64,000 bases of DNA from Gnetum montanum (taxonomy: Eukaryota; Streptophyta; Gnetopsida; Gnetales; Gnetaceae): positions 415,972 to 479,971 of the forward strand of contig MNCI01004721.1 of the NCBI GenBank assembly GCA_015680685.1, in the 5' to 3' direction. The position numbers were made by a program, and so were the translations under genes. Shown piece after piece: positions 33,881 through 45,480 of the stretch. The first letter of the stretch is position 1. Each line of letters opens with the position of its first letter. Below the pieces are notes generated by a model, which saw only the letters and a list, made by a program, of their open reading frames with translations, was not told where the DNA came from and searched no databases.

Positions 33881-34700
33881 GAACCCCAAACTAAAGTAGA
33901 TTTTCAAAGAGGAAATCAAACAACTCCTGAAGGTAGGGTTCATTTATCCCATTGCGGATAGAAAGTGGGTTAGTCCACTTGTGATTATGCCAAAGAAAGG
34001 TGATAAGTGGCAGGTCTGCATCGATTTTTGGTTGCTGAATATGGTAACATTCAAGGACCATTTTCTATTGTCATTTGTTGATCAAGTGTTAGACACAATA
34101 TCTATGCATTGCTACTACAATTTTATAGATGTTTATAGTGGTTATAACCAAATTCAATTGCACCAAAAGGACCAGGTCAAGATAACATTCACGAGTCCCT
34201 AAGGGACTTTTGCATATTGTAAGATGCCTTTTGGTCTATGTAATGTCCTTGCTACATTCCAACACCTAGTTTTAAGCATTTTTCAACAAAAAATTGGAAA
34301 TGGTATGGAAGTATTTATAGATGACTTCTCCACTTATGGAGTTACATTTGAGCAAGCCCTGGACTACCTTAAGCAAGTGCTAAAATGATGTGTTAAAACC
34401 AACTTATAGTTTAATTGGTAAAAGAATCATCTAATGGTCTAGGAAGGCATTGTATTAGGGCACAAAATATTACAAGCAAGAATTGAGGTAGACCCTAAGA
34501 AAATAAGGGTCATCCAAGGAATAACCCACCAACTAGAAACTGTCAAAGATGTTTGATCATTCCTTGGACATATAGGCTACTACTAGTGATTCATAGAGAA
34601 TTTTTCTAAAATCACAAAGCCATTGGTGGAACTAACAAAGAAAGATGCTCCATTTGTATGGACTACGAAATGTGAAAAAGCATTCCAATAGATAAAAGAG
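33881..34700 (+). pseudogene. E5 reverse transcriptase
   Basis: The best-preserved RT of the Athila-like group here. FKEEIKQLLKVGFIYPIADR (about 33910), MPKKGDKWQVCIDFWLLNMV (33987), LDTISMHCYYNFIDVYSGYN (34100-34150), GTFAYCKMPFGLCN (about 34205), and EVFIDDFSTYG (about 34310) with both active-site Asp residues kept. Then EGIVLGHKILQARIEVDPKK (about 34450) and the thumb EFx[17 protein letters not shown]-like (about 34620). Stops at 34201, 34387, 34556 and others. Confidence 0.88.
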
Positions 34701-35110
34701 AAACTTGTAGAAACTCCAATTCTACAAGCACCCGATTGGTCTAGACCATTTCATGTTATGATAGATGCATGAAATTATGCCTTGGGAGCTATGCTAACAC
34801 AAATGGATGATAGGAAATGTAGATATTACATCCACTGCACTAGTTGAAGCATTGTGTGTGCACAACTAAACTACACCACCATAGAAAAAGAATTAATGGT
34901 AGTGGTGTTTGCTCTAGAAAATTTCAAGCATTATATGTTTGGATACAAAGTATTTGTGCACAAAAACCACAATGCCATATGCTTCCTCATGAATAAGCCA
35001 ATGGTGAGCCCTTGTGTCATACGGTGGCTGGTGATCTTGTAGGAATTCGATCTTATGATGGTAGATTGAAAGGGCACTAAGAATGTGGTTGCTGACCATT
35101 TGTCTCAATT
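34701..35110 (+). pseudogene. E5 RNase H
   Basis: ILQAPDWSRPFHVMIDA, stop, NYALGAMLTQMDDRK (34725-34815): first catalytic Asp kept (IDA). AQLNYTTIEKELMVVVFALE (34862; catalytic Glu kept), then FGYKVFVHKNHNAICFLMNK, where the usual TDH is K-N-H, losing the third Asp. It ends with VVADHLSQLQWNNKEEENPL at 35085-35140, the boundary sequence that in E8 directly follows gag. Confidence 0.87.
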
Positions 35111-36560
35111 ACAATGGAACAACAAAGAGGAAGAAAACCCACTATTTGATATGTTTCCTGATGAACTCCTCTTTGCTAGAGCTATAACTGAACAATTACC
35201 TAGTGAGCCTAAATGGTATGATGTCATTCTTACCTATCTTCTTGCCCAAGAGATGCCACAAGGGTTGGATCACTAGAAGAAACAATAGTTTCTTCACTAG
35301 CTAAAACACTTCATAGAGATCAATGGACACCTCTATAATGTGTGCATTGATAGCCTGGTTTCTTGGTGCATCACTAATGTTGATCAATTGCATGTCCTCC
35401 AAGATGCTCATGAAGGTCCTTATGGAGGACACTATGCTAGGAGACACACGGTCATTAAAATCCTAATGGCAAGGTACTATTAGCCAAAAATCTTTAGGAA
35501 AGCTTACCATTGTGTTCACTCTTGTGAACGATGCCAATGAGATAGTGGAATGACTACTCAAATGAAGGGACCTCAACAATGGATTCAACCACTAGAATCC
35601 TTTGACATCTGGGGCATTGATTTCATGGGTCCCATCATGCCCATGTCAAATGGAAAGGTGTACATCATAGTTGTTGTTGACTATTGTACAAAATAGGCAG
35701 AAGCAACAATCTCCATTGACTATACATCTTCTACTGTTGCTTGGTTTGTACAAAAAAATTTTGTAAATAGGTTTGGTGTGCCATGTGCATTAATTTCTAA
35801 TAATGAAACTCACTTTATAGGCACTATTTTTTAGAAGCTCATGCAATGCTTGGGGGTTGAACATAAACTCACAACACCATACTACCCCCAAGCCAATGGT
35901 CAAGCTTAGGTTACTAATAGGAAAATCACAAGGATTCTAACAAGAACTATTAGCAAATATAGGAAAGACTGGAGCTCAAAACTCAATGATGCCCTTTGGG
36001 CCTATTGCTCAACATGGAAACTTTCTATAGGCTATTCTCCCTATAAGCTTGTGTATTGAAAATTACAAACACTTCCTATTCAATTTGAGCTTCATACACT
36101 TTTAATAACCTATGACCTTGACCTTAACTTAAGTCTAGCACAAAAATAAAGACTAATGAATCTCAACCTGCTAGACGAAAATCGATTGGTAGCCTTATCA
36201 TCCAACGAATTGCATAAGTCCTACAACAAAAAGTATCATGACCTAAAAATTAGGAAAGTCAAATTTTGACTAGAAGATAAGGTTCTCTACTAGAACCCCA
36301 CACATGTACCTCAACGAACTAAGATCCAAATGTTGTGGAAAGGACCTTACATCATTCATGAAACTTTTCCTTCTAGGGCCATGATGATCTACAAACTTGA
36401 GAGCCTAGATAAGAAATAACTAGTCAACATACAACAAGTTAAACCTTTCCATGAGTAGAAGCTAACTAATACAACAAACACCTCATTAGATGGACAACCA
36501 CACTAAATATTTCAAATCTCCTCCTTTCAACTTAGTTGTGGGGGAGATGGCCATCCATGC
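35111..36560 (+). pseudogene. E5 integrase
   Basis: Zinc N-terminus: DAHEGPYGGHYARRHT (35404) and HSCERCQ (35520) give HH-CC. Core: [16 protein letters not shown] with the first Asp (35610); the second position reads ISNNETHF (35795), Asp to Asn; the third reads NGQA followed by TAG (35900) instead of Glu. So the DDE triad is broken at two places. The C-terminus has DENRLVALSSNELHKSYN, KGPYIIHETFPSRAMMIYK (36340), LVNIQQVKPFHE (36420) and FQISSFQLSCGGDGHPC (36520). Several other stops. Confidence 0.88.
36531..36550 (+). promoter_or_regulatory. E5 internal polypurine-tract-like block
   Basis: CTTAGTTGTGGGGGAGATGG at the integrase end, parallel to the terminal CTTGTGAGGGTATGATGAG at 38509-38527. 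Same situation in E2, E3 and E8. Confidence 0.5.
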
Positions 36561-37165
36561 TAACTGTATAAGTAGTTCCTTAGTTTTTCATCTTTTTGTT
36601 TTACACAATTTTTTTTACATCTTCTTGTTTTCATGTTATTAATATTTTCTAATTTTTGTTTTACACCATCGTTAGTACATTTTTTATTTTTTGAATATTT
36701 TACACTTTCTTTTATATTTTCTATTATTTTGGTTTGATTTTCTAACTTTTTGTTGATAAGTGCCAAGCATAGTGGTAATGCGTTGCTTGATGATGGTATG
36801 TACTATTCAGTTATTTTATTGTTGGTGTTTGGATTCTAGCAATGAATTTTGTTATGAATGATTAGGACATGGTTTCTTTCTCATGCAATAGGTAGAGAGT
36901 CCACAACATCCACCCATCCACGAACTCTATGGTTTTCCTAGTTCTAGAAGTATAGAGTCCCTTTTTCATTAATAAAACTTTAAAGAATTTGTAACTTTGG
37001 TAGTTTTTAGAATTAGAAAGGATTCAAAGGCTTGAACAGGGTGTGACTTCAAGGGGATTCAGTATTCTTTGTGCCTTTCTACTTGCTTCGGTACGTATGT
37101 GTTTTCATGGATTTCTTACCATTATGCGTTGACCAATAAAAGGAATTTGAATATGTCTTTGCATG

Positions 37166-37213
37166 GTGTGGTTCCCATTTCAAAAAAAAATATGATGGGA
37201 ACTCAAAGCACAC
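37166..37213 (+). ncRNA. Conserved 3'-spacer stem-loop (E5 copy 1)
   Basis: GTGTG+GTTCCCAT (37166-37178), A-rich loop, ATGGGAAC (37195-37202), TCAAAG, CACAC (37209-37213). All eight inner pairs are Watson-Crick. Followed by CCCCTTAGA. Confidence 0.65.
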
Positions 37214-37248
37214 CCCTTAGAAAAAATAAATGCATACATCTTTGCATG

Positions 37249-37292
37249 GTGTGGTTCCCATTTCAAAAAAATGATAGGAATTCAAAGCACAT
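37249..37292 (+). ncRNA. Conserved 3'-spacer stem-loop (E5 copy 2)
   Basis: A tandem duplicate of copy 1: GTGTG+GTTCCCAT (37249-37261), loop, ATAGGAAT (37274-37281) with one mismatch, TCAAAG, CACAT. Followed by CCCTTAGACAAAATAAAT, also duplicated. Confidence 0.6.
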
Positions 37293-38486
37293 CCCTTAGA
37301 CAAAATAAATAGGCTAGAAGCATTGGTTATGGGACTAGAAAGACATGTTACCCATGCCTGAAGGTCTTCTCTAACTAAGACCCTTCCTTCCTACTTCTCT
37401 TTTCTTCCCTAATAAGGAACGGTGGCTGTTCTGTAGAAGAACTCTTGTGTCTTAGGGGGTGGATTGGTCTTAGAATGGAAATGCAAAATCACTAAACGTG
37501 GTTGGTTTTGGTTTGGGTCAATGATGGATCTTATCAAGTCATTTAATCATAACATTCATAAGGGACTTGATGTGACCTTAATTAGGAACTCCATTCCATT
37601 CTCTCTCATCCATCTATGCTTTTCATGTCTCACCTCACTGTCGATTTCATGTTCTTGCTCATTGTCTTGGTTTGAGCTGTCGAAATTCTTAGGTAGTTTC
37701 TTTCGAGTTTTTGTACTTAACCTTTCATAACCATTAATCATCCACAAAGCCCACAGACTCCTTAGTTTGAAGTTATGCAAGGGTAATAAAAGGCCTGTGC
37801 TTTGCTTTGGGGGGGACCCACTTGAATATCTTTTGGTTGGGTTAGTTAAGTTCTTTACCCTTAGACACTCTTACAATCAAATTTTTTACCCAATCAATGA
37901 CATCCAATTATGTACATCTTCACAACATTTTTTAGTAAACTTTTTTATTATTATTGTGAATTCTTATACCCTCTTCAAATATTTCCTTATGTAGAAATTT
38001 TTAAAATTTAATAGACCGCTTATCTATTTTACCCTATTTGTTATCCTTCCCACTAACACACCTAAAGAAATCAATCTACCACAATCACAACCTAGACGAG
38101 TGTAACCACTGACAAGATAAGGTATTTAATAACTATGTGTTAAAAATTGCATACTAATTCATGATTCTATTGTGATTACAGTGGGAAGCATGGATCGAAA
38201 TCAGGACTATCTTTAGCAAGGATCATGTAGCAGCAACTTATGACAAGGTTCCTTCATGATCGTTGGATCTTCTCCCTCACTCTTTAGCTACCAAGAGGTG
38301 TTGGATGTCAATTTTATCTAGGGTGTTCACTTCTCTTATCGTGAACATCCAATTTTGTAAAAGATTATAACTCCCTACACTTGGAAACTCAAAGTCTATT
38401 TATTCCATCTAAGTTAGTTTGTATGTCAGTCAATAATCCCATACCTTCTTAATATTTTGTAAAGAACTTGTTCCTCCTCTTCTACA

Positions 38487-38520
38487 CTTGAGGACGAGTT
38501 TTCATTTACTTGTGAGGGTA
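38487..38520 (+). promoter_or_regulatory. E5 polypurine tract block
   Basis: CTTGAGGACGAGTTTTCATT, then TACTTGTGAGGGTA, adjoining the LTR at 38521. Homologous to the E2, E3 and E7 blocks, with the G run interrupted by an A. Confidence 0.7.
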
Positions 38521-39387
38521 TGATGAGTTATGTTCTAACATGCTTTGATATTGAATACTCAATATCAGAGCCTTGACATTGGATACCTGATGTTAGAGCC
38601 CAGGATGCGATGTCAGATATCCGATATCGTGGGGTATACACCAGCCTATAAATATAGTGCTTGGGCTCATAATTTCCATATAGTTTTTCATAGTTTTTTG
38701 TCATAGTAGCGAAGCTCTTACAGTTTGTTTTCTCCAAAGTTAGAATATTTCTGAGTGCCCACAGCAAGAGTCTAAGTGTGTCTGGATCTTTTTTTGAACA
38801 CTAATTTACCTAAGCACATTAGTGTGATAGGAATAAAAATAAACCCTTTTGATCATCCTTGTAGCACTAAGAATAGATTAATGTTTCCTTAATGCATTTA
38901 ATATTCATGCACCTTGCTTTATTATATCCAAATTAAGCAATTAATTTCTAGTTGTTAATGAACACAAGCACAACTACTTTGAGCATATGTGTAGCACTTG
39001 GTAACCCATAAACACTTAAGGTTTGGTAGCTCAACAACACTATACGTGTTTAGGATGTGTCTAGGAAAGTGGGATGGGTACTTGTGTTAGGCTAATTAGA
39101 CAGTAGAATAATTAGATATTGAATTCCTCTACCTTTCATTCTTATTGTAGGCAATTAAATTTATAAAACATAAAATGATAAAAGTCATACATCTCAATTA
39201 CACTTAAACCATATCCTTGAGCTTCACAAGTGTAGTTGGGAAGACAACTAATGTTCTCAACACCCATTTCATTTTCTAGAAGAACTAGTGTACTAGAGAA
39301 CTATAGGTCCATGGAATTTGACCAAATCACATGTGAACATCTTAGTGATTCGTATGGTTGGATGTAGGGGTACCTCACCACTCACTA
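38521..39387 (+). repeat. E5 3' LTR
   Basis: Begins TGATGAGTTATG and ends CCACTCACTA, a decayed CTCATCA. TATA box CCTATAAATATAGTGC (about 38646). A short insertion in U3 relative to the 5' LTR (about 38550). Partner 29345-30212. Confidence 0.9.
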
Positions 39388-40920
39388 GTCAAGAATGACA
39401 AGAAATTAACTATCACATTTATTTATAATATTTTTATGTTGTGTTGACAAGGATGCATTAACATATCTAATTACATCAATACAGTAAGCTAACCTTTTTT
39501 TTTAATTCTTAGCCTATTTTTATAAATTTTGAAGCAATCTAGGACTCAAATGAGAACTAGAAAGAGGGTTTAGACATGAGAGCAATATTTGTAAGGTTCA
39601 TATGTGTTTGAAATCTTTCATGGCATAAATAGTGATTTAACATAAAATTCTAATGAGAAGATGAAATGAGATCAAAGAATACATTCAAATTTGGAACTAC
39701 AACTTAATGTTTTCAGCATGTGGAGGTGGTGTATAAACTAGATGTCCAAAAGTTATAAAAGTGGGTTCTTCTCAAAAGAGACTCATGTCCTTAATACCAT
39801 TGTATAATCATTTTACAAGGTATTTCTACATATATTTGGAATTAAATATCTAGTCAACTTATATGCCATATCCACATAACAATTGTCTTTGGAATCCTAC
39901 ATTATACTAAACAAAAGCATTAGGCAAGAAATTACATGCAGTAGTGAGATGAATAATGGAATAAGAAGGGACTACAGAGATAGAGATAGAGATGCTTTAT
40001 CATGTCTACAACATGTCCTTATGTCAAATATGATTAAATGACCATCATACCTATCCATCCAGGTTTTAGACTAAGTCCATACATTTTCTAGTGGCATGAC
40101 ATTACTTCATCCCAAACTTACAACCATAGAATCACCAAAACCATATGAAAATATCACTACTCAAAAAGAGAAAATAAGAAATCATTTTTAATTAATTAAT
40201 TACTTAAATATCAAATGTTTTTAGAAAACTTGATCATCATTTAGAGGGATGCCTTTAAGCATGGGTAACATGTCTTTCTCATGGTACCCTAAGAATTACT
40301 TTTCTTTTGTAATTAATTAATTGGAAACTATGTTTTTCTTACTAGAGGACTACCTTCAAGCATGGGTAACATGTCTTTCCAATGGCATGGCATGGAAAGG
40401 CAACACTTATCCAAGAACATGTTTCCATCAAAATTAAAATATGACTAATAACATAAACACATGGAGTAGTGAGACCCACATGGAAGTGTAAGGAATCAAA
40501 AAGTCTTCTAATGTCATACCCTTTTCCATTCCCTCATAGTGCTTTCCTTATTTCTCAAGGCATAAGGATCATGAGTTCATTTTAGTTTTAATATAACAAG
40601 AACCATACTATTTTCATGGTGAGGATCTCTTATTTAAAGAAAGTAGAGGGTTGGATGACATGGTTTTACAACTTTAATTCTTAATCCTATTGATAACATA
40701 GGATACTATTCAAACAACAAAGTTGGCATGTACATAAACAAAAATATTTATGAATGCAAAATAGAAAAATTAAAATTAAATTAAATAGCTAAAAAGAAAA
40801 AAAATTCAAAGAAAGGAAAAGTATAAATTAAAATGAAAAATTACAAGAAATAGAAAACATATAAAGAATTGGAAAAATGAAAAGAAATTGTAAAAAAAAA
40901 AATTGAAAAATCATTTCCTT
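39388..40920 (-). other. E6 3' spacer, main part
   Basis: About 1.5 kb, no gene. On the minus strand the block AAAGACATGTTACCCATGCT occurs twice (near 40255-40276 and 40355-40376), so the element has a roughly 100-bp local duplication. A-rich simple sequence adjoins the integrase (40740-40915). The stem-loop seen in E2, E3, E5 and E8 is not recognisable here. Confidence 0.6.
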
Positions 40921-41753
40921 ACAAGCTATTAGGTCATATGGGTATCTTCCTTATGGCTGAGTTGAAAGGTATACATACGAAAAATGAAGTGTGCTTGACC
41001 ATCAGTTGAGATGTTGGTAAAGTTCTTAGCTACTAGGAAATCCCTGAATGATTTTACTTGTTGCACGTTGAATAAGTTTAGTTTGTTTAGATAATCAAGG
41101 TGGTAAATCTTCATGGCACCTAAAAGGAAGGTGGAGTGGATAATGTAGGGTTCTTCATATAATTTCTAGAATTCTTTTCATTGAGGTATATGTATGGGGT
41201 TCTAGTTGAGGATCTTATCTCCTAGTTGAAAATCCAATTTTCATATCTTAGCATCATGACATTGTTTAGTGTATGCCTTGTGCACTTTATTCACCATAAG
41301 AGCTACTTATCTATTCTTATCTAACATATTGAGATTCATAAAAAAATGGTTTTTGTTTTTTTTTTTTGTTTTTGCTAGACTAATGTTAAGGTCAAGCCCA
41401 TAAGCTATGTTGTAGTTCTGCTTGTATGGAAAATTTTGATAGCTTATCATATACTAACTCATAGGAAGAGTAGCCTGTAGGGAGATTTCAAGTGGAGTGA
41501 TAGGTCCATATGGCATCGTTGAGTTTCATGCTCTAATCTCACCTCTACCTACTAATGGTCCTAGTAAGGATTCACATGATTTTCCTATTTGTTACTTTTA
41601 CTTGACCATTCACTTGGGGGTGATACAGTGTTATTAGTTCATATTCCACTCCTAAATGTCTCATTAGTGTTCTAAAATTAGCATCTATAAAGTGAGTTCC
41701 ATTATCAAAACTAATTGTACCAAGCATGCCAAACCTATTTACCATAATTTTTT
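40921..41753 (-). pseudogene. E6 integrase, C-terminal half
   Basis: Continues the integrase cut by E7. FDNGTHFIDANFRTLMRHLG (about 41700; second Asp kept), YHPQVNGQVKVTNRKIM (about 41610; the catalytic Glu reads Lys, a G-to-A change). Then, after stops, CSTWKSPYRLLFL-like sequence, ALPFRCHEDLPP-like sequence around 41120, MKIYHLDYLNKLNLFNVQQV (41114-41055), and FQLSHKEDTHM (40950). At 41753 the reading runs directly into the E7 LTR. Confidence 0.83.
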
Positions 41754-42553
41754 TGATGAGCAGTGAGGTACCCCTATGCTCAACCATACAAATCACAAGT
41801 GTTCACGCATGATCCAGTCGAATTCCGTGGATGGGACTAGTTGTGGCATCTAGATCATTATGCTTTGATCACAGTTTACTATCTTCCCACGTGGACTAGT
41901 GGTAGCTTTTTCACATATGGGTTAGTCCAAAGTGAGGCATATGATGTTGTTCCTAATTCTATGCTACTCCTAATGAAGATAAAGAGATGGATTAATTAAA
42001 CTAAATGAAATATGTAAAATAAGATCTAAACTAGCCTATGGCGATGAGTATCTGCACTTAATCATCTGTACACGTCTTGGACTTCATGAGACCACTTTTG
42101 GGATTGCCAAGTGTATGTCACTAGTTGTGCCAAATGATAACTTTTGGATTACTAAGTATCTACACTTAAACATTCATGATTAAGGCGTAGACATTCCACT
42201 TAATAACAAGAATAGTAAATAGCAATAAAGCGAAACATTTAACTAAAGAAAGCAACAAATAATTAACAATTAAAGCAATAATAATGTAAGTGGATGTTGC
42301 AATGATGGGAGTAATCTCGATCTTTATTGCCAATCCTGTAATGTGTCCAAGTACGTCATACTGCAGGCATGCATTGAAAATAACAAACTTTAAAAGAAAT
42401 TGAAAACTAACTTGAAAACTGACTATCAACTACTTACTACCCCATCCATTTGAGCACCCTAGCATCATATTTATAGGTGAGATTCAGATGAGACAACGTC
42501 GGGGCTCCAACATCATGTATCTGACGCTGGGGCCTTACTATGGTGTCTCATCA
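41754..42553 (-). repeat. E7 3' LTR
   Basis: 800 bp with TGATGAGC...TCTCATCA in inverted orientation. TATA box CCTATAAATATGATG (minus, about 42470). Lacks about 36 bp near 42360 present in the 5' LTR, and has scattered transitions. U3 repeats GTCGGGGCTCC / GCTGGGGCC-like words. Confidence 0.9.
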
Positions 42554-42590
42554 TACCCCCACAACTGAATGAAAACTCATCCTAGAGTTA
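42554..42590 (-). promoter_or_regulatory. E7 polypurine tract block
   Basis: Minus strand GATGAGTTTTCATTCAGTTG then TGGGGGTA adjoining the LTR; same block as E2, E3 and E5. Confidence 0.75.
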
Positions 42591-42699
42591 AACAAAATGA
42601 GGAATAAGTTCTTTACAAAATATTGACAAGTATGGGATTATTAACTAACTTAACAATAAAAAAGCCTCTTACATGCCACAGTGGTGTAGTAAAAAAATG

Positions 42700-45480
42700 G
42701 GACACATTATTACAAAACAAAATAAAAGCTCATGTATTACTCAAAGGTGGTGGCTCTTCCATCGATTATTTCCCTTTATCACTAGGCCATTGAAACTTAT
42801 ATTGATTGAGTAAAGCTTGCAACTTTTCTTCCTTCATCCTTGGGTCAAGCACTGTCCAGGCTACTGTGCTGATGTGTGCTAGTGCCAGTACATCCCAAGG
42901 ACATGGCAATTGTGGAAACATTTGATTTGCTTTTACGTACCATGCTGCAAACTACCGTTGTTCTTCCTCAAAAACCCTAACTTTGTCTTTGAGTTCATGA
43001 TAATTCATCAAACTACAAGCTAGGTTCGAGGCTACATCTTTCTATCCCTAATAACCAGCTTTGACCACCTCCAGCTTTGAGTTTGCCACTTGCAACTTTT
43101 GCAAAGCATCTTTTCAATCCGCAAACTCTTTCTCATACAATGCCTAGGTGGTCGCCACTTGTTTTTCCAGCTCACTTTGAGGATGACCTACTATTAATAT
43201 AGTAAGGTTGGCATATCTAAGGTTAGCCAATGTCATGTACTCTTTTAAATCCTCTATTTGCAAGTCTTTGTTTTTGACTTCCACTTGTTGGACCATGGCA
43301 TAACTATCCAAGATGACCTACCATTTAGAATTTTGCAATGACAAGAAGCTAGTGTAGGCCTTGGTCATCTTGATTTCCTTCTCATTGATTTCCTTATACA
43401 TGCCAACTTGGTTAGAGAAGTGTTCTTTTAATTTTTCATGCTTTTTAGCCTTGTTTTGCCATGCACTAATCTTGATTACTAACTTTTGGCAAATAGCACA
43501 TACCTCCTCAATGGAGAGGGTTCTATTTTCTCAATCTAATCTACTAATATCCTAGTTGACCCTTACCAATTATTCTCACAATTGATGAAAACTTTCTTCT
43601 AAGATGTTCTTTTGTCTTTCTACAATGGTCAATTGGGAGTTCTCTACCGTGAGCTTCTTATTTTCCTCATGAATATAGTTAGTGTCTTTTTATACACATG
43701 AGATTGTGCATCTGTAGCAAAGGCATTCCAAACCACTGTCTCCTTCTCTCACTTGGCAACTGCTTTCTCTTTTTCTAGCTTGATGAGCTCCTTTGTTCTG
43801 AATTGCTCATAGCTCATAGGGTAGATAGCTCTTCTTGCAATCTCTATATCTTAGCTTCTACATGTTCTACCTTGACTTCTGCCATTACCACCTTTTCTTT
43901 GGTAGTGATGAGGTTTGATTGAGCTACAATGACATCACTAGCAATGTCAAACAAAGTGGTCATCACTTAACCCATCTATAGCAAATAATCAGGCATGTCC
44001 TCATGCATTGCAAGAGTCATTGAGTTTCTAGCCAACATATGTGCATCTCTAGTTCCTACCAGATTAATCGAAGGTACAATAGGAAAATTAAACGACTCTT
44101 TGATGTGATCAGTGATCACCTCTGCTATGCTCGCTGCATCCTCATATTGTAGCACCACGACTGTGTCACCTTCTCCAATTTCTAATGTGACTTAAAAGAA
44201 TGCAACATTTCTAGAGATTTGGCATGATCTTTGAGATCCACCTCCTCCTGACTATATTGAGATCTCTCCCCTCATTGGGTTAGTTGATACGGTGGACTGT
44301 ACGACATCATCCATAACTCAAAAGAGATTGGCCTCATCCCTGCTTCCCTAGCTAACAATTTCAGCAATCCTCTATAGGTGGCTCATTGATGGTCTATAAT
44401 CTTGTAGTGATGGTGGCAAAGCTGGTGCTTCTGAACATTACTTAGGCTCTTCTTGCATTTCTATTCTTGGTTCTTCCTCCTTTTTAGCTTCTTACACTTT
44501 ACTAGAATCTTTTCTTAGTGTTGTGATTTTTAGGAGTTTTGTAAAGGAGGTGTGTTGAGCATTCCTAGGGATATCATTGGTATATCCTAAGATTCCGATA
44601 AGCTTGCACAGCTTTCTAATCAGATAGGGAAACAAAAGTGTTAGTCTTGCTGATTTCATTTCTTTGAACTACTGTTGGATTTCTGTGAAGTAATATTGAG
44701 GAAGATAGACTAAAAATTTTTCCATTGGAATGGCACTTCCACTAGCCACATAAGTCAAGATTCGATTGAGCCCTTTGGTAGAAAATAGGTTGTACATCCC
44801 AATCTTAAAGTAGGTTCTCTCTTCCAAAGTCATTTCATGGTATGACTTGTCTTCTTTATCGTACGCTCGTCTTAACCATAATTTCTTTATTTTTGGGTTA
44901 GATTTGGTGGATAGGTGAGCAACCTTGGCCCCTTCATTGGGCAGGTTAAGTGCTACAGCAATGTCCTTGATTGAGTAAGAGAAAATCACCCTACAAATAT
45001 TAATAGTTATGCCTTCATCTTTGTTATGCTAGAATTGATGGACTTCACCTAGGTACCATTCACCACTATTGGACAAGATAGGCCACAATGGGGATGCTTG
45101 AGTTGCATCTGCACCACCTCTAGAGCAAACTCCACGAATGAACCAAAGTTTATTTTCACAATGATCAAAGCCAATGTGGATTTCTTCAACGTGGCAACAA
45201 GGTAGTCGGGGGGCAACATGAGATGTTGTCCCTATTCGGGGGCTGGTACTTCTTCCACCTCTCCTTAGGTTGATTTCCTAGTAGTAGGGGCCTCTTAATG
45301 GATACTAAAAGACTAGGCCTCCTGTTTAGCATCTTCCTCATGTTCTCCTTGTTGGCCACGAACACCATGTGGATGTTTAGTGACGCTCTACAAGGGTTCA
45401 CACTAAGCATGTCTTTTGTGACCATCTGCAACTAGTTCACCCTAACCTTGGTAATCCCCCAAAAAGTATCTATCTCTTCT
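42700..45480 (-). pseudogene. E7 extra 3' ORF
   Basis: About 2.8 kb, sense to the element. The longest open piece (44989-44669) has SIKDIAVALNLPNEGAKVAH, KKLWLRRAYDKEDKSYHEMT, LEERTYFKIGMYNLFST and EKFLVYLPQYYFTEIQQ, aligning with E3 11750-11520 and E6 28330-28180. Then LIRKLC-like sequence, an acidic linker, and MHEDMPDYLL (43985). The C-terminal half is Lys/Glu/Gln-rich with coiled-coil character, ending CSLMNYHELKDKVRVFEEEQ (about 42990) and LPCPWDVLALAHIS (about 42880), the counterpart of E3 9840-9650. The function is unknown; no membrane segment is evident. E7 keeps this ORF while lacking pol. Confidence 0.75.

Larger units (their letters stand above)
36561..38486 (+). other. E5 3' spacer
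   Basis: About 1.9 kb, no gene supported. A T-rich run follows the integrase (36590-36740). Shared blocks: GTGTGACTTCAAGGGGATTC (37040-37059), two copies of the conserved stem-loop (37166-37213 and 37249-37292), GAAAGACATGTTACCCATGC (37338-37357), and ACTAAGACCC. The spacer runs straight to the polypurine tract without the extra ORF. Confidence 0.7.
29345..39387 (+). mobile_element. E5: Athila-like retrotransposon with both LTRs and complete gag-pol order
   Basis: Plus strand, about 10.0 kb: LTR, PBS, gag, protease, RT, RNase H, integrase, 1.9-kb spacer, polypurine tract, LTR. No extra ORF. Candidate target-site duplication GTCTA (29340-29344) / GTCAA (39388-39392), one mismatch. Both flanks are minus-strand E6 3' spacer/extra-ORF sequence. 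The LTRs differ at about one base in nine by eye, mostly transitions, plus small indels. Confidence 0.9.

Noticed and set aside
40780-40915. A-rich tract as the poly(A) tail of a LINE or processed gene
   Set aside because: Reverse complement of the T-rich run that follows integrase in all Athila-like copies here; no LINE coding sequence adjoins it.
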